A DNA stretch of 64,000 bases from Streptomyces sp. LHD-70 (GCF_031157275.1 NZ_JAVIFW010000017.1:62001-126000), one strand, 5' to 3'. Positions 30,662 to 39,633 are shown, counted from the stretch's first letter. Numbers and translations are program-made. The notes: generated from the letters alone by a model not told the origin.

Positions 30662-33653
30662 CCACGCCCCGCACCCGCACCCGCGACCCCGCCCGCCCCT
30701 TCACGACCTCCAGCTGGGCGTGGACGCGGCGGCGCAGGTCGGCGACGTGGCTGACGATGCCGACGGTGCGGTCGCGTTCGCGGAGGGAGTCCAGGACGTC
30801 GAGGACCTCGTCGAGCGTCTCGTCGTCGAGGCTGCCGAAGCCCTCGTCGATGAAGAGGGTGTCGAGGCGTACGCCGCCCGCCTCCTCGGTGACGACGTCG
30901 GCGAGGCCGAGGGCGAGGGCCAGGGAGGCGAAGAAGGTCTCGCCGCCGGAGAGCGTCGCGGTGTCGCGTTCGCTGCCGGTCCAGGCGTCCACGACGTGCA
31001 GGCCGAGCCCGGAGCGGCCGCGGCCCGCGCGGTCGTCGGAGTGGACGAGGGTGTAGCGGCCGGACGACATGCGCTGCAGGCGGGCCGTCGCGGCGGCGGC
31101 GACCTGTTCGAGCCGGGCGGCCAGGACGTACGACTCCAGGCGCATCTTGCGTTCGTTCTCCGCCGACGTGCCCGCCGTGAGGCCCGCGAGCCGGGCGACG
31201 CGGTCGAACACGGTGCGCAGCGGCCCCAGTTGGCGTGTCTCGGTGGCCGACTGGCGGGAGAGGCGGTCGAGTTCGGCGCAGCGGTGGTCTGCGGCGGCGC
31301 GTGTCGTGACGGCGGTGCGCAGCCGGCGGTCGGCCGCCTCCGCCGTGACCTGGGCTGCGGCGGGGTCAGCGGGCGGGAGCCGGTCGGCGGCGGCCGTCTC
31401 GGGCTCGGCGAGGACCGCGCGTACGGCGGCCTCCTCCTGCCGGCGGGCGTCGATGCGGTGCTGGAGTTCGCGGTACGCGGCGTCGTCGAGGGCGGCGTCG
31501 GCGGCGTCCTGCGGGGTGGCGAAACCGGCGCGGTAGGCGGCGTCGGCGAGGCGGGCGTCGGCGTCCTTGAGGCGGCGGGCGGCGTCCTCGGCGGCGCGTA
31601 CGGCGTCGGCCGCGTCGGTGAGCAGGGCCGCCTGCCGTTCCAGTTGGGCGGCGCGCTGGGCGACGCTCGCGGCGCCGCCCCTGGCCTGCGCCAAGTCCTC
31701 CTCCAGGGTGGCCTGTTCGCGGTCGAGGGACTCGCGCAGGGAGGTGCGGGACGCGGCGCGGGTGGCGGCCTCCTGGCGCTGGGCGAGCCGCCGCTCGTGC
31801 TCGGCCTCGGCGCGGGCGAGTGCCTCGCGGGCGCCGTGCAGGCCGAGCGCGAGCTGCCGGGCATCGGCGTGGTGGCGCGTCAACTCCTCAGCGGCGTCGG
31901 CGAGTTCGCGGGCGGGCGCGTCCCCGGCGGCGGCGGTCTGCGCGGCGAGGGCCTCGCGTACGTCGGCGAGGGCGCGCTCGGCCTCGGCGCGCCGCTCGTC
32001 GGCCTGCCGGTACGCGGCGAGCGCGGCCTCCTCGTCCTGGCGTCCGACGTGGCCCTCGACCGTACGGGCGGGCTCCGGATGGTCGGTGGCGCCGCAGACG
32101 GCGCAGGGCTCGCCGGGGGTGAGGCCCTGCGCGAGTTCGGCGGCGATGCCCTGGAGGCGGCGCTCCTTGAGGTGCAGCCAGTGCTCGTGCGCCGCCCCGG
32201 CTGCCTCGCGGGCGGCGAGGGCCTGCTCCTTGGTCCGGCCCGCCTGGGCGTCGAGCCGGTCGCGGCGGTGTGCGGCGGCGGCGCGCTCGCGGGCGGGTTC
32301 GAGCTGCCCGGCGAGGTGTTCGGCGCGGGTCGCGGCGTCCTGGGCGTGCTCGATCCGCTCCTGGAGCGTGCGGCGGCTCGTCTCCCAGCCGTCGAGCCAG
32401 GCGGCGGCCTCGTGCAGGGCCTCCGTGTCGGCGCGTTCCTGCCGGTCGGCCTCGGCGCGGCGCTCGGTGAGCTCGGCGATCCGCTGTTCGGCGCGGCGGG
32501 CGGATTCGAGGCCGCCGAGCTCCTCAAGTGCCTTGCGGGCGGCGGTGGTCAGGCCGGAGGCTGAGGCTCCGTCGAACGCGGCGGGAAGCAGTGCCCGCGC
32601 GCCCGCCTCCGCCCGGCGGGCGCTCTGGTGCTCGGCGTCGGTCTCGGCACGCAGGGCGAGCGCGGGCGTCACGGCCTCGGCCTTGCGGGCCCGGTCCATC
32701 CGCTCCTGCCAGGCCCGCTGCTCCCCGGCGCGCTCGTCGAGCCGTACGGCCCCCGCCCGCGCCTGTGCGTACCGGGCCTGCAGCCGGTGGGTCTCTCGTA
32801 CGGCGTCGAGTGCGGTCTGGGCGCTGGCCTGGGCGGACTCGGCGGCGGTGACGGCGCAGGCGGCGACGGCGAGGCGCTCGCGGGCACCGGCGCGGGCGAC
32901 GGCCGCCCACTGAGCCAGGGCGGCGGCGAGGCCGGGTTCGCCGGAGGCGATGTCGGGGAGCGGGAGTTCGGCGGCGTCGCCCGCGGCCTGCTGGATGCGG
33001 TGGGCGACGGCGAGGAGCCGGTCGTCGCCCGCGCTGACCTGGGCCTGGGCGGTGCGGCGCCGCTCGGCGAGATGGGTCTCGACGGCGGCGAAGCGGCGGG
33101 TGTCGAAGAGCCGTCCGAGGAGCTTGCCGCGCGCCTCGGCGTCGGCGCGCAGGAACCGCGCGAAGTCGCCCTGCGGCAACAGGACGACCTGGCAGAACTG
33201 CTCGCGGCTCATGCCGAGCAGCGACTCGATCTCGTGGCCGATCTCCTGGTGGGAGCGGCTGAGGTCCTTCCAGCTGCCGGACTCCGCGTCGTACTCGCGC
33301 AGCCAGGCCTTGGCCTTCTCGGTGGTGGTGCCGGTGCCGCGCTTCTTCGGGCGCTCCCAGGGCGGCTGCCGGGTGACCTCGATGCGGCGTCCGGCGACGG
33401 TGAGGTCGAGGCACACCTCGGTGCGTACGGCGGGGGCCGCGTGGTCGGAGCGCAGGGTGCCGCCGGGGGTCTGGCGGGCGCCGGGCACGGCGTTGTAGAG
33501 GGCGAAGCAGACGGCGTCGAGGACGGAGGTCTTGCCCGCGCCGGTCGCGCCGTGCAGCAGGAAGAGCCCGGCGCTGCCGAGCTCGTCGAAGTCGACCTCC
33601 TGGCGTCCGCCGAAGGGCCCGAAGGCCGTGACCGCGAGGTGGTGCAGCCTCAC
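30654..33653 (-). CDS. sbcC: Exonuclease subunit SbcC (Rad50-like SMC ATPase)
   Basis: ATPase subunit of the SbcCD (Mre11-Rad50-like) nuclease that opens hairpins and processes DNA ends. 999 aa, normal. Walker A GATGAGKTS at 35-43, Q-loop region near LLPQGDFARFL (about 155), long Ala/Glu/Arg coiled coils on both sides of a zinc hook Cys-x-x-Cys (GEPCAVCG at about 514-521), ABC signature LSGGETFFASLALALG (about 897) and Walker B LDTLFIDEGFGSLDD (about 925-940). Starts inside the sbcD stop (ATGA) and overlaps the downstream EEP gene, so all three are one translation-coupled operon. Confidence 0.95.
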   Translation of the reverse strand: MRLHHLAVTAFGPFGGRQEVDFDELGSAGLFLLHGATGAGKTSVLDAVCFALYNAVPGARQTPGGTLRSDHAAPAVRTEVCLDLTVAGRRIEVTRQPPWERPKKRGTGTTTEKAKAWLREYDAESGSWKDLSRSHQEIGHEIESLLGMSREQFCQVVLLPQGDFARFLRADAEARGKLLGRLFDTRRFAAVETHLAERRRTAQAQVSAGDDRLLAVAHRIQQAAGDAAELPLPDIASGEPGLAAALAQWAAVARAGARERLAVAACAVTAAESAQASAQTALDAVRETHRLQARYAQARAGAVRLDERAGEQRAWQERMDRARKAEAVTPALALRAETDAEHQSARRAEAGARALLPAAFDGASASGLTTAARKALEELGGLESARRAEQRIAELTERRAEADRQERADTEALHEAAAWLDGWETSRRTLQERIEHAQDAATRAEHLAGQLEPARERAAAAHRRDRLDAQAGRTKEQALAAREAAGAAHEHWLHLKERRLQGIAAELAQGLTPGEPCAVCGATDHPEPARTVEGHVGRQDEEAALAAYRQADERRAEAERALADVREALAAQTAAAGDAPARELADAAEELTRHHADARQLALGLHGAREALARAEAEHERRLAQRQEAATRAASRTSLRESLDREQATLEEDLAQARGGAASVAQRAAQLERQAALLTDAADAVRAAEDAARRLKDADARLADAAYRAGFATPQDAADAALDDAAYRELQHRIDARRQEEAAVRAVLAEPETAAADRLPPADPAAAQVTAEAADRRLRTAVTTRAAADHRCAELDRLSRQSATETRQLGPLRTVFDRVARLAGLTAGTSAENERKMRLESYVLAARLEQVAAAATARLQRMSSGRYTLVHSDDRAGRGRSGLGLHVVDAWTGSERDTATLSGGETFFASLALALGLADVVTEEAGGVRLDTLFIDEGFGSLDDETLDEVLDVLDSLRERDRTVGIVSHVADLRRRVHAQLEVVKGRAGSRVRVRGVGG

Positions 33654-34813
33654 CGAGCGACCTCCTTGACGCCGTCGGAGACGCGCACGTCGTCGAACGC
33701 GGCCTGCAGCACGGCCCGTTCGGCCTCGTCGGGCCCGGCGCCGCGGACGTGGGCGACGAAGTCCTCGGCGATCTCCCGGTCCTCGCGGCCCTTGAGCCGC
33801 TGCGCGTACGAGACGACCGGATCGCCGTCGGGCCTGCGCGGGGCGAAGGCGAGGCTGAGGGTGTGCGGGAAGCGGGCGCAGAGCCGGGCCATGGGTTCCT
33901 GCGGGCGCACGGAGTCGGTGAGGGTGGCCTCCACCCAGGCGTCCTCGTACCGCTCCAACTCCGGTTCGGCGAGCAGCACTTCGAGCTCACCCTCGATCCG
34001 GGCGAGGCGGCGCGGCACCGGGCAGTCGATCCGCCCGGCGGCGATCTCCCCGGCGGGCCCGAGGTCGATGAGCCACATGGTCTTGCGGTGGTGCTGCTCG
34101 GAGAAGGAGTACGCGAGCGGGGAGCCGGAGTAGCGGACGCGCTCGGAGACGGTCTGGCAGCCGTGGAGGTGGCCGAGCGCGGCGTAGTCGACGCCGTCGA
34201 AGACGGTGGCGGGCACGGACTCGACGCCGCCGACCGTGATGTCCCGTTCGCTGTCGCTGGGTTCCCCGCCGGTGACGAAGGCGTGCGCGAGGACGACGGA
34301 GCGGGTGCCGGGCGGGCGCTCCGCCAGATCGGCGCGTACGCGGTCCATGGCGGCCCCGATGACCGCCTCATGAGCGGCCTTCTTCACCTTGAACTCGTCC
34401 TTGACCAGGGCGGGTTCGAGGTAGGGAAGGCCGTAGAAGGCGACGTCGCCGTGCTCGTCGGCCAGGACCACGGGCGTGTCACAGGCGGCGGGGGCCGTCC
34501 GCAGGTGAATGCCCGCGCGCCCGATCAGCCCGGCCCCGACGCCGAGCCGCCGGGCGGAATCATGATTCCCGGAGATCATCACGGTCGGCACACCGAGTTC
34601 GGCGAGCCGGTGCAGCGCGTCGTCGAAGACCTCGACGGCCGCGAGCGGCGGCACGGCCCGGTCGTACACATCGCCGGAGACGAGCACCGCATCGACCTGC
34701 TCGGCCCGCACGGTGGCGACGAGATGGTCGATGAACGCCCGCTGGGCGTCGAGCAGATTCACGCGATGGAACGCCCGCCCCAGGTGCCAGTCCGACGTGT
34801 GAAGGAGCCTCAT
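33650..34813 (-). CDS. sbcD: Exonuclease subunit SbcD (Mre11-like nuclease)
   Basis: Metal-dependent nuclease subunit of SbcCD, 387 aa. Phosphodiesterase motifs: LLHTSDWHLGR (Asp8, His10), VSGDVYDRA (about 46-54), SGNHDS (about 80-85), and later LGHLHGCQ with metal-binding histidines near 220. C-terminal capping domain follows (about 270-387). First gene of the operon; ends ATGA into sbcC. The ATG at 34813 lies directly at the N-terminal motif so the start is certain. The promoter should be in 34814-34924, before the interspersed repeat. Confidence 0.95.
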   Translation of the reverse strand: MRLLHTSDWHLGRAFHRVNLLDAQRAFIDHLVATVRAEQVDAVLVSGDVYDRAVPPLAAVEVFDDALHRLAELGVPTVMISGNHDSARRLGVGAGLIGRAGIHLRTAPAACDTPVVLADEHGDVAFYGLPYLEPALVKDEFKVKKAAHEAVIGAAMDRVRADLAERPPGTRSVVLAHAFVTGGEPSDSERDITVGGVESVPATVFDGVDYAALGHLHGCQTVSERVRYSGSPLAYSFSEQHHRKTMWLIDLGPAGEIAAGRIDCPVPRRLARIEGELEVLLAEPELERYEDAWVEATLTDSVRPQEPMARLCARFPHTLSLAFAPRRPDGDPVVSYAQRLKGREDREIAEDFVAHVRGAGPDEAERAVLQAAFDDVRVSDGVKEVAR

Positions 34814-34924
34814 GATCCCCGAGGGTATCGGCCGGTCGGCGCTGCTTCGGCCGGTTTCGGGACGTACGGGCGTCCCACGTGACCACCGTCACCGCTCGCC
34901 GGGACGAGGCACGGCGCCGGCCCG

Positions 34925-35130
34925 CTCACTTCTGCTTTCCCCTCCCCGCCCCTTCCCGAAGCCCTCGCCGGACGGGCTGATGGATAGGGGCGCGGGGAAC
35001 TGCGCATCTTTTCAGGGGCGCGGGGAACTGCGCAAAGCCCGAGCCACGACGGCGGGAAAGCCGAACGACGACAGGGGGGAGCCCCTCCGCGATTGAGGAG
35101 CGGGGGGCCGGGGGCGGAGCCCCCTGGGGG
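34925..35130. repeat. Composite interspersed repeat: family A (copy 3) joined to family B (copy 3)
   Basis: Fills most of the 352-bp gap 34814-35165. Family A blocks: CCCCGCCCCTTCCCGAAG, then GGGGCGCGGGGAACTGCGCA twice (about 34986 and 35016), then GAGCCACGACGGCGGGAAAGCCGAACGACG. Family B follows: GAGCCCCTCCGCGATTGAGGAGCGGGG...GGGGGCGGAGCCCCC (35078-35130), with a strong GGGGGC/GCCCCC fold. The two families are adjacent here but separate at other sites. The leftmost part (34814-34924) should carry the sbcD promoter; I see no clear boxes. Confidence 0.8.
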
Positions 35131-35165
35131 AGGAGGGGTCGGCGGTGCGCACATAGGCTGGCCGG

Positions 35166-35792
35166 ATGCAGGACGAGTACCGCACCGTGGCCCGCGAGGG
35201 CGTGCACGAGACCGAGGTCAACCGCTCCCGCTTCCTGTGCGCGCTCGCGCCGGCGGCGACGGAGGAGGAGGCCCAGGCGTTCGTCGCGCGCGTCCGCAAG
35301 GAGCACCCGGGCGCCAACCACAACTGCTGGGCGTACGTGATCGGCGCCGACGCGTCCGTGCAGAAGGCGAGCGACGACGGGGAGCCCGGGGGCACGGCGG
35401 GCGTGCCGATGCTGCAGATGCTGACGCGGCGGGACATGCGGTACGTCGTCGCGGTCGTCACGCGCTACTTCGGCGGCGTGAAACTCGGCGCGGGCGGCCT
35501 GATCCGGGCGTACGGCGGCGCGGTCGGCGAGGCCCTGGACGCGCTCGGCACGATCACGCGGCGCCGCTTCCGCCTCGCCACGGTGACGGTGGACCACCAG
35601 CGCGCGGGCAAGGTGCAGAACGATCTGCGGTCCACGGGGCGCGAGGTGCGGGACGTGCACTACGGCGAGGCGGTGACGATCGAGATCGGCCTGCCGGACG
35701 CGGACGTCGAGGCCTTCCGCGCCTGGCTCGCGGACGCGACGGCGGGCACGGCGGAGCTCCAGCTCGGCGGGGAGGCGTACGGGGACGCGTGA
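35166..35792 (+). CDS. YigZ/IMPACT-family protein
   Basis: 208-aa soluble protein of the UPF0029/IMPACT family, widespread and implicated in translation or stress through eukaryotic relatives; the bacterial role is not settled. N-terminal Impact domain (about 15-120): VNRSRFLCALAP, HPGANHNCWAYVIG, SDDGEPGGTAGVPML, VVTRYFGGVKLGAGGLIRAYGGAV. C-terminal DUF1949 ferredoxin-like domain (about 135-200). ATG 35166 is right at the family N-terminus. Preceded by a repeat element, so it has its own promoter. Confidence 0.93.
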   Translation: MQDEYRTVAREGVHETEVNRSRFLCALAPAATEEEAQAFVARVRKEHPGANHNCWAYVIGADASVQKASDDGEPGGTAGVPMLQMLTRRDMRYVVAVVTRYFGGVKLGAGGLIRAYGGAVGEALDALGTITRRRFRLATVTVDHQRAGKVQNDLRSTGREVRDVHYGEAVTIEIGLPDADVEAFRAWLADATAGTAELQLGGEAYGDA

Positions 35793-35814
35793 AGGCCCGC
35801 CCGCGCCGGGGCGC

Positions 35815-36087
35815 TCACTCCTCGTCCGGCGCGGCCTCGTCGACCTCCGCGACCCAGCCGTACGGCAGCTCGTCGCCGTCGACGGTCGCGGCCTCGACGG
35901 TGCGGGTCGCCGGGTCGATGTCCGCCTGGACGCCCTCGCCCGCGTACCGGGGGAATCCGCTCGCGCCGGTCTCGCCGGTGCGCACGACGGTGGCCGAGCG
36001 CAGCGCGGTGCCGTGGTCGGGATGGCCTTCGGCGTCGGTGAGCTGGGGCTTCAGGACGACGGTGAACCGCTCCGGGATCGCGCTCAT
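35815..36087 (-). CDS. Small conserved hypothetical protein, 90 aa
   Basis: Not recognised. Soluble, very acidic at the C-terminus (EVDEAAPDEE). N-terminal SAIPERFTVVLKPQLTDAEGHPD hints at a small beta-rich fold. ATG 36087 is the only good start. Convergent with the YigZ gene, 22 bp apart, and divergent from the MreB-like gene. Normal codon bias, so probably real. Confidence 0.7.
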   Translation of the reverse strand: MSAIPERFTVVLKPQLTDAEGHPDHGTALRSATVVRTGETGASGFPRYAGEGVQADIDPATRTVEAATVDGDELPYGWVAEVDEAAPDEE

Positions 36088-36275
36088 GCCCCGAGGCTAA
36101 GCCGCACGCCGGGACCCCGCCTCCCGTCGGCCGGGCCCTTCCGCCACGCACCGCTGAATCGGACGCCCCACGCTCGCCGCCCTGTTCGGGCTGTGCGAGC
36201 GTCGAAGGCACGGCCCGCCTGTTCCCTTCGGGTTCCCGGGTCTCCGGCGTACCGGTTCCAGTGAGCGGAGAGCCC

Positions 36276-37241
36276 ATGCGCACCTTGGCCCGCGGATACT
36301 CGATCGACCTCGGCAGCGCGATGCTGCGGATCCTCGCCCGCAACGGGGAGCGGATCCTGCACATGCCGACGGTCGCCGCGCTCGACTTCGAGGGCCGAAT
36401 ACGCGCACGGGGCAGCCGCGCCGTGGAGATCCAGGGCAGCCGTCCGGACATGCTGCACCTGGTCCGGCCGGTGCTGCAGCGGTCCGTCGCCGACCCGCTG
36501 GTCGCCGCGTATCTGCTGCGCGCGGCGCTGCGGGAGGTCTCGGGCGACGCCAAGGCCAAGCACTTCGCCGCCGCGACGCTGTGCGTGCCGGACCGGTTGG
36601 GCGAGCTACAGGCCGAGGCCCTGCTTGTGGCGTGCGAGACGGCAGGGCTGCGGCGGGTCCGGCTTGTCGCCAAGTCCCTTGCCTCCGCGGTCGGTTCGGG
36701 CATTCCGCTGGCCGAGCCCGCGGGCGCGCTCGTCGTCGACGTGGGCGCCGAGCGCAGCTCCGCCGCGCTGCTCTCCTGCGGTGACGTGATCGCGACGAGC
36801 AGCTTCCCGGTCGGCGGGCTTGACGTGGACGAGGGGCTCGTACGGCTCCTCCGGCACCGGCACGGGCTGATCATCTCCCCGACCGAGGCGGAGCGCACCA
36901 AGGTCCGGATCGGCACGGCCGCGGCCGACACCCTTCCGGTACGCGGCCACGACCTGCTGCGCGGCCTGCCCGACACCCGCACGGTCCCGGTCGCGGACCT
37001 GGCCCGGGTCCCCCTCGCCACGTATGACGCCCTGGCGAAGCATGTGCTCGCCCTGCTGTCGGACAGTCCGCCGAAGCTGGTGGAGGACGTGCACGACCGG
37101 GGCCTCGTCCTGTGCGGCGAGGGCGCCCGCATGCGCGGCCTCGCCGACCGCCTCCGCGACCACCTCAGCCTGCCGGTCCACGTTCCGGACCAGCCGGGGG
37201 ACGTGGGGGTCCTCGGCGCCTGGGACGTGGTGGAGGTCTGA
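36276..37241 (+). CDS. MreB/Mbl-like actin-family protein (orphan)
   Basis: 321-aa actin-superfamily protein of the MreB_Mbl group, but not in an mreBCD cluster. Phosphate-1 loop YSIDLGSAMLRIL near the N-terminus, phosphate-2 region GALVVDVGAERSSAALL (about 150-166), and a C-terminal GEGARMRGLADRL adenosine-type motif. It diverges in the phosphate loops from canonical MreB (DLGT...), so ATP binding may be altered. Streptomyces have several such divergent MreB-like proteins linked to spore-wall formation. ATG 36276 has GGAGA 6 nt upstream; the GTG 15 nt earlier is less likely. Neighbours give no clue. Confidence 0.85.
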   Translation: MRTLARGYSIDLGSAMLRILARNGERILHMPTVAALDFEGRIRARGSRAVEIQGSRPDMLHLVRPVLQRSVADPLVAAYLLRAALREVSGDAKAKHFAAATLCVPDRLGELQAEALLVACETAGLRRVRLVAKSLASAVGSGIPLAEPAGALVVDVGAERSSAALLSCGDVIATSSFPVGGLDVDEGLVRLLRHRHGLIISPTEAERTKVRIGTAAADTLPVRGHDLLRGLPDTRTVPVADLARVPLATYDALAKHVLALLSDSPPKLVEDVHDRGLVLCGEGARMRGLADRLRDHLSLPVHVPDQPGDVGVLGAWDVVEV

Positions 37242-37257
37242 CCGCCGGGCAGGGGAG

Positions 37258-37776
37258 CTACTCCCCCGATTCCCCCGTCGCCCCGTCGACGCGCTCCCGC
37301 AGCAGATCGGCGTGGCCGTTGTGGCGTGCGTACTCCTCGATCATGTGCGTGAGGACGTAGCGCAAGGTGTACTCCTCGCCGTGGGCCGTCCCGGTCACGT
37401 CGAGCGAGGCGGCCGAGGCGGTGAACTCCCTTGCGTACGCGCACTCTTCCCGCCAGGCCGCGAAGGCCTCGCCGGGGTCGGCGCCCCCCACGTCGAACTC
37501 GGCGAACTCACCCGGCCGCCCGCCCGGCCAGCGCGTCGTGGTCGCCTGCCCGGCAAGGACGCCCCGGAACCAGCTCCGCTCGACCTCGGCCGCGTGCCGG
37601 ACGAGACCGAGCAGGGTGAGCGCGGAGGGTTCGACGGCCCGCGTGCGCAGTTGCCCGACGGTGAGGCCCGCGCACTTGCGCTCGAGGATCGCCCGCTGGT
37701 CGTCGAGGAAGCGGCAGAGCGAGGCGCGCTCGTCCGCCTCGGTCCGCAGGGGCCGGGTGTCGTTCCGCTGAGTCAT
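37258..37776 (-). CDS. DinB/DUF664-family protein
   Basis: 172-aa four-helix-bundle protein of the DinB superfamily (DUF664), thought to be metal-dependent thiol (mycothiol) S-transferases or relatives. Seen: LCRFLDDQRAILERKCAGL, LGLVRHAAEVERSWF (metal His in RHAAEVE) and HMIEEYARHNGHADLLRE near the C-terminus with two further metal histidines. ATG 37776 chosen for homology; the frame is open upstream to 38055 under the next gene. Convergent with the MreB-like gene. Confidence 0.88.
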   Translation of the reverse strand: MTQRNDTRPLRTEADERASLCRFLDDQRAILERKCAGLTVGQLRTRAVEPSALTLLGLVRHAAEVERSWFRGVLAGQATTTRWPGGRPGEFAEFDVGGADPGEAFAAWREECAYAREFTASAASLDVTGTAHGEEYTLRYVLTHMIEEYARHNGHADLLRERVDGATGESGE

Positions 37777-37884
37777 CCGGCCATCCTGGCAACAGCGACG
37801 GCGGGAATGCCCGCCGGGTCGCGGCTGTTGGCGTGGACGGAGCACTGCCGACCGGGCAGTGGAGCGAACCGACGGAGGCCGAGC

Positions 37885-38307
37885 ATGTACGCGGACGAGG
37901 CGACCATCCGCAGGATTCTCACGGAGACCGGGGACACCTGGGCGGTCGTCGGCCTGTCCGGCAACCGGGAGCGCGCTGCGTACGGGGTCGCCGAGGTGCT
38001 GCAGCGCTTCGGGAAGCGGATCGTCCCCATCCACCCGAAGGCGGAGACGGTGCACGGAGAGCAGGGGTACGCCTCGCTCGCGGACGTCCCCTTCCCGGTG
38101 GACGTGGTCGATGTCTTCGTCAACGGCTCGCTGGCAGGCCAGGTGGCCGACGAGGCGGTCGCGGTGGGCGCCCGGGCGGTCTGGTTCCAGCTGGGCGTGC
38201 TCGACGAGGCGGCGTACGAACGGACGCGCGCGGCGGGCCTGGACATGGTGATGGACCGGTGCCCGGCGATCGAGATACCCGGCCTGGACTCAGCGCCTGC
38301 GCGGTAA
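37885..38307 (+). CDS. CoA-binding domain protein
   Basis: 140-aa Rossmann-like CoA-binding protein (CoA_binding_2 family): WAVVGLSGNRERAAYGVAEVLQRFGKRIVPIHP is the nucleotide loop, DVVDVFVNGSLAGQVADEAV and AVWFQLGVLDEAA the next strands, and MVMDRCPAIEI the end. Length is typical for stand-alone members; role unknown. GGAGG stands 7 nt before ATG 37885. Divergent from the DinB-like gene with a 108-bp gap. Confidence 0.9.
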   Translation: MYADEATIRRILTETGDTWAVVGLSGNRERAAYGVAEVLQRFGKRIVPIHPKAETVHGEQGYASLADVPFPVDVVDVFVNGSLAGQVADEAVAVGARAVWFQLGVLDEAAYERTRAAGLDMVMDRCPAIEIPGLDSAPAR

Positions 38308-38361
38308 CCGCCGGGCGGCCAGGGCGAGTTGGCCCCGGCACGCTGGCATCCCCGCGTCCGC

Positions 38362-38925
38362 TCAGCCCGCCGCCACCCCGAGCCCTTCGATGACGACCGC
38401 ACCGGGCAGCTCCGCGAAGGCCTTGCCCGGCACGATCAGCTTGCCGCGCCTGCGGCCGCTGCCGACCAGGACGTACGGGACGTCGAGGACGGCCGCGTCC
38501 ACGAGGACCGGCCACTCCTCGGGCAGCCCGATCGGCGTGATGCCGCCGTACTCCATGCCGGTCTCGCCGGTCGCCGTGTCCATCGGGGCGAACGAGGCCT
38601 TGCGGGCGCCGAGTTGACGGCGGACCACGCCGTTGACGTCCACGCGCGTGCCGGACAGGACCAGGCAGGCCGCGAGGCTGCTCTCGCCGCCGCGCTTGCC
38701 GGAGACGACCACGCAGTTCGCGGACTGGTCGAGGAGCTCGGGCCCGTAGTGCTCCACGAAGACCGCCGTGTCGGCGATCTCCGGGTCCGTGTCGACGTAC
38801 ACGAATCGCTCGGCGGGGACGCTGCCGCGCCAGTGGCGTACCGCGTTGGCGACGGGCGTGGTCAGCTCGTCCAGGCACTCGGGGGCGGGACGGGCGTGGT
38901 CGAAGGAGCCGATGGGAGCGCGCAT
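38362..38925 (-). CDS. YbaK/EbsC-type aminoacyl-tRNA deacylase
   Basis: 187-aa protein with the YbaK/ProRS INS-like domain, which hydrolyses mischarged aminoacyl-tRNA in trans. Seen: FVYVDTDPEIADTAVFVEHYG, the conserved Lys in SGKRGGESSLAACLV, VNGVVRRQLGARKASFAP and GYGG-like GMEYGGITPIGLPEEWPVLVD. ATG 38925 (RAPIGSFDHARPAPE) preferred over the upstream ATG 38946. Convergent with the CoA-binding gene. Confidence 0.87.
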   Translation of the reverse strand: MRAPIGSFDHARPAPECLDELTTPVANAVRHWRGSVPAERFVYVDTDPEIADTAVFVEHYGPELLDQSANCVVVSGKRGGESSLAACLVLSGTRVDVNGVVRRQLGARKASFAPMDTATGETGMEYGGITPIGLPEEWPVLVDAAVLDVPYVLVGSGRRRGKLIVPGKAFAELPGAVVIEGLGVAAG

Positions 38926-38989
38926 GAGCTGAACGTAACAGCGCACCCCGGGGCCGCCCCCGGCCGTCTCACGTGCCGAACGCGCCCCG

Positions 38990-39562
38990 TCACGTCGCCG
39001 GCGGGATGGACACCGCCATCGTCATCTCGACCGGCACGTCACCGTCGTTGTGATAGCCGTGCGGGACGTTCGACTCGAACGTGGCCGAGCATCCGGCCGG
39101 TACGGAGTGGTCGACGCCGTCCACCCGCAGGGTCAGGTCGCCCGCCGAGACGTGCACCAGCTCGACCGTGCCGCGCGGGTGCGGGTCGGACTCGCTGCTC
39201 TCGCCGGGCATGATCCGCCAGGACCAGAGTTCGAGCGGGCCGCGCTTCTCCGTGCCGACGAGGAGTTTGGTCCAACTCCCGGCCTCCGTCGACCACATGC
39301 GCACGATCTGCTCCTCGGGCACGACGCGGACGTGCCCGCCCTGCTCGTAGTCGAGGAGCGTGGTGATGCTGACGCCGAGCGCGTCGGCGAGCTTGACCGT
39401 CGTCCCCACGCTGGGGTTCGTCCGCGCCTGCTCGATCTGGATGATCATGCCGCGGCTGACCCCTGAGCGGGCCGCGAGGGCGTCGAGCGTGAAGCCGCGC
39501 TCACCGCGCCAGCGCTTCAGATTGCGGGCGAGCGACTGGGTGAGCTGATCGAGGTCCGACAC
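38990..39562 (-). CDS. XRE-cupin transcriptional regulator
   Basis: 190 aa: HTH_3 domain (about 8-65; LARNLKRWRGERGFTLDALAARSGVSRGMIIQIEQ, PSVGTTVKLADALGVS) plus a C-terminal cupin (about 95-185; ELWSWRIMPGESSESDPHPRGTVELVHVSAGDLTLRVDG). Such regulators sense small molecules in the cupin. GTG 39562 with GGACGG upstream is preferred to the longer frame. Divergent from an EamA exporter; an AGTTCA-N6-TGAACT inverted repeat sits between them, probably its operator. Confidence 0.9.
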   Translation of the reverse strand: MSDLDQLTQSLARNLKRWRGERGFTLDALAARSGVSRGMIIQIEQARTNPSVGTTVKLADALGVSITTLLDYEQGGHVRVVPEEQIVRMWSTEAGSWTKLLVGTEKRGPLELWSWRIMPGESSESDPHPRGTVELVHVSAGDLTLRVDGVDHSVPAGCSATFESNVPHGYHNDGDVPVEMTMAVSIPPAT

Positions 39563-39633
39563 GTCCCGTCCATGGTCGAGTCTGCGGGCAGAAACCGGCG
39601 CCACCACGCGCAGTCGAATATTTTGAATGATAG

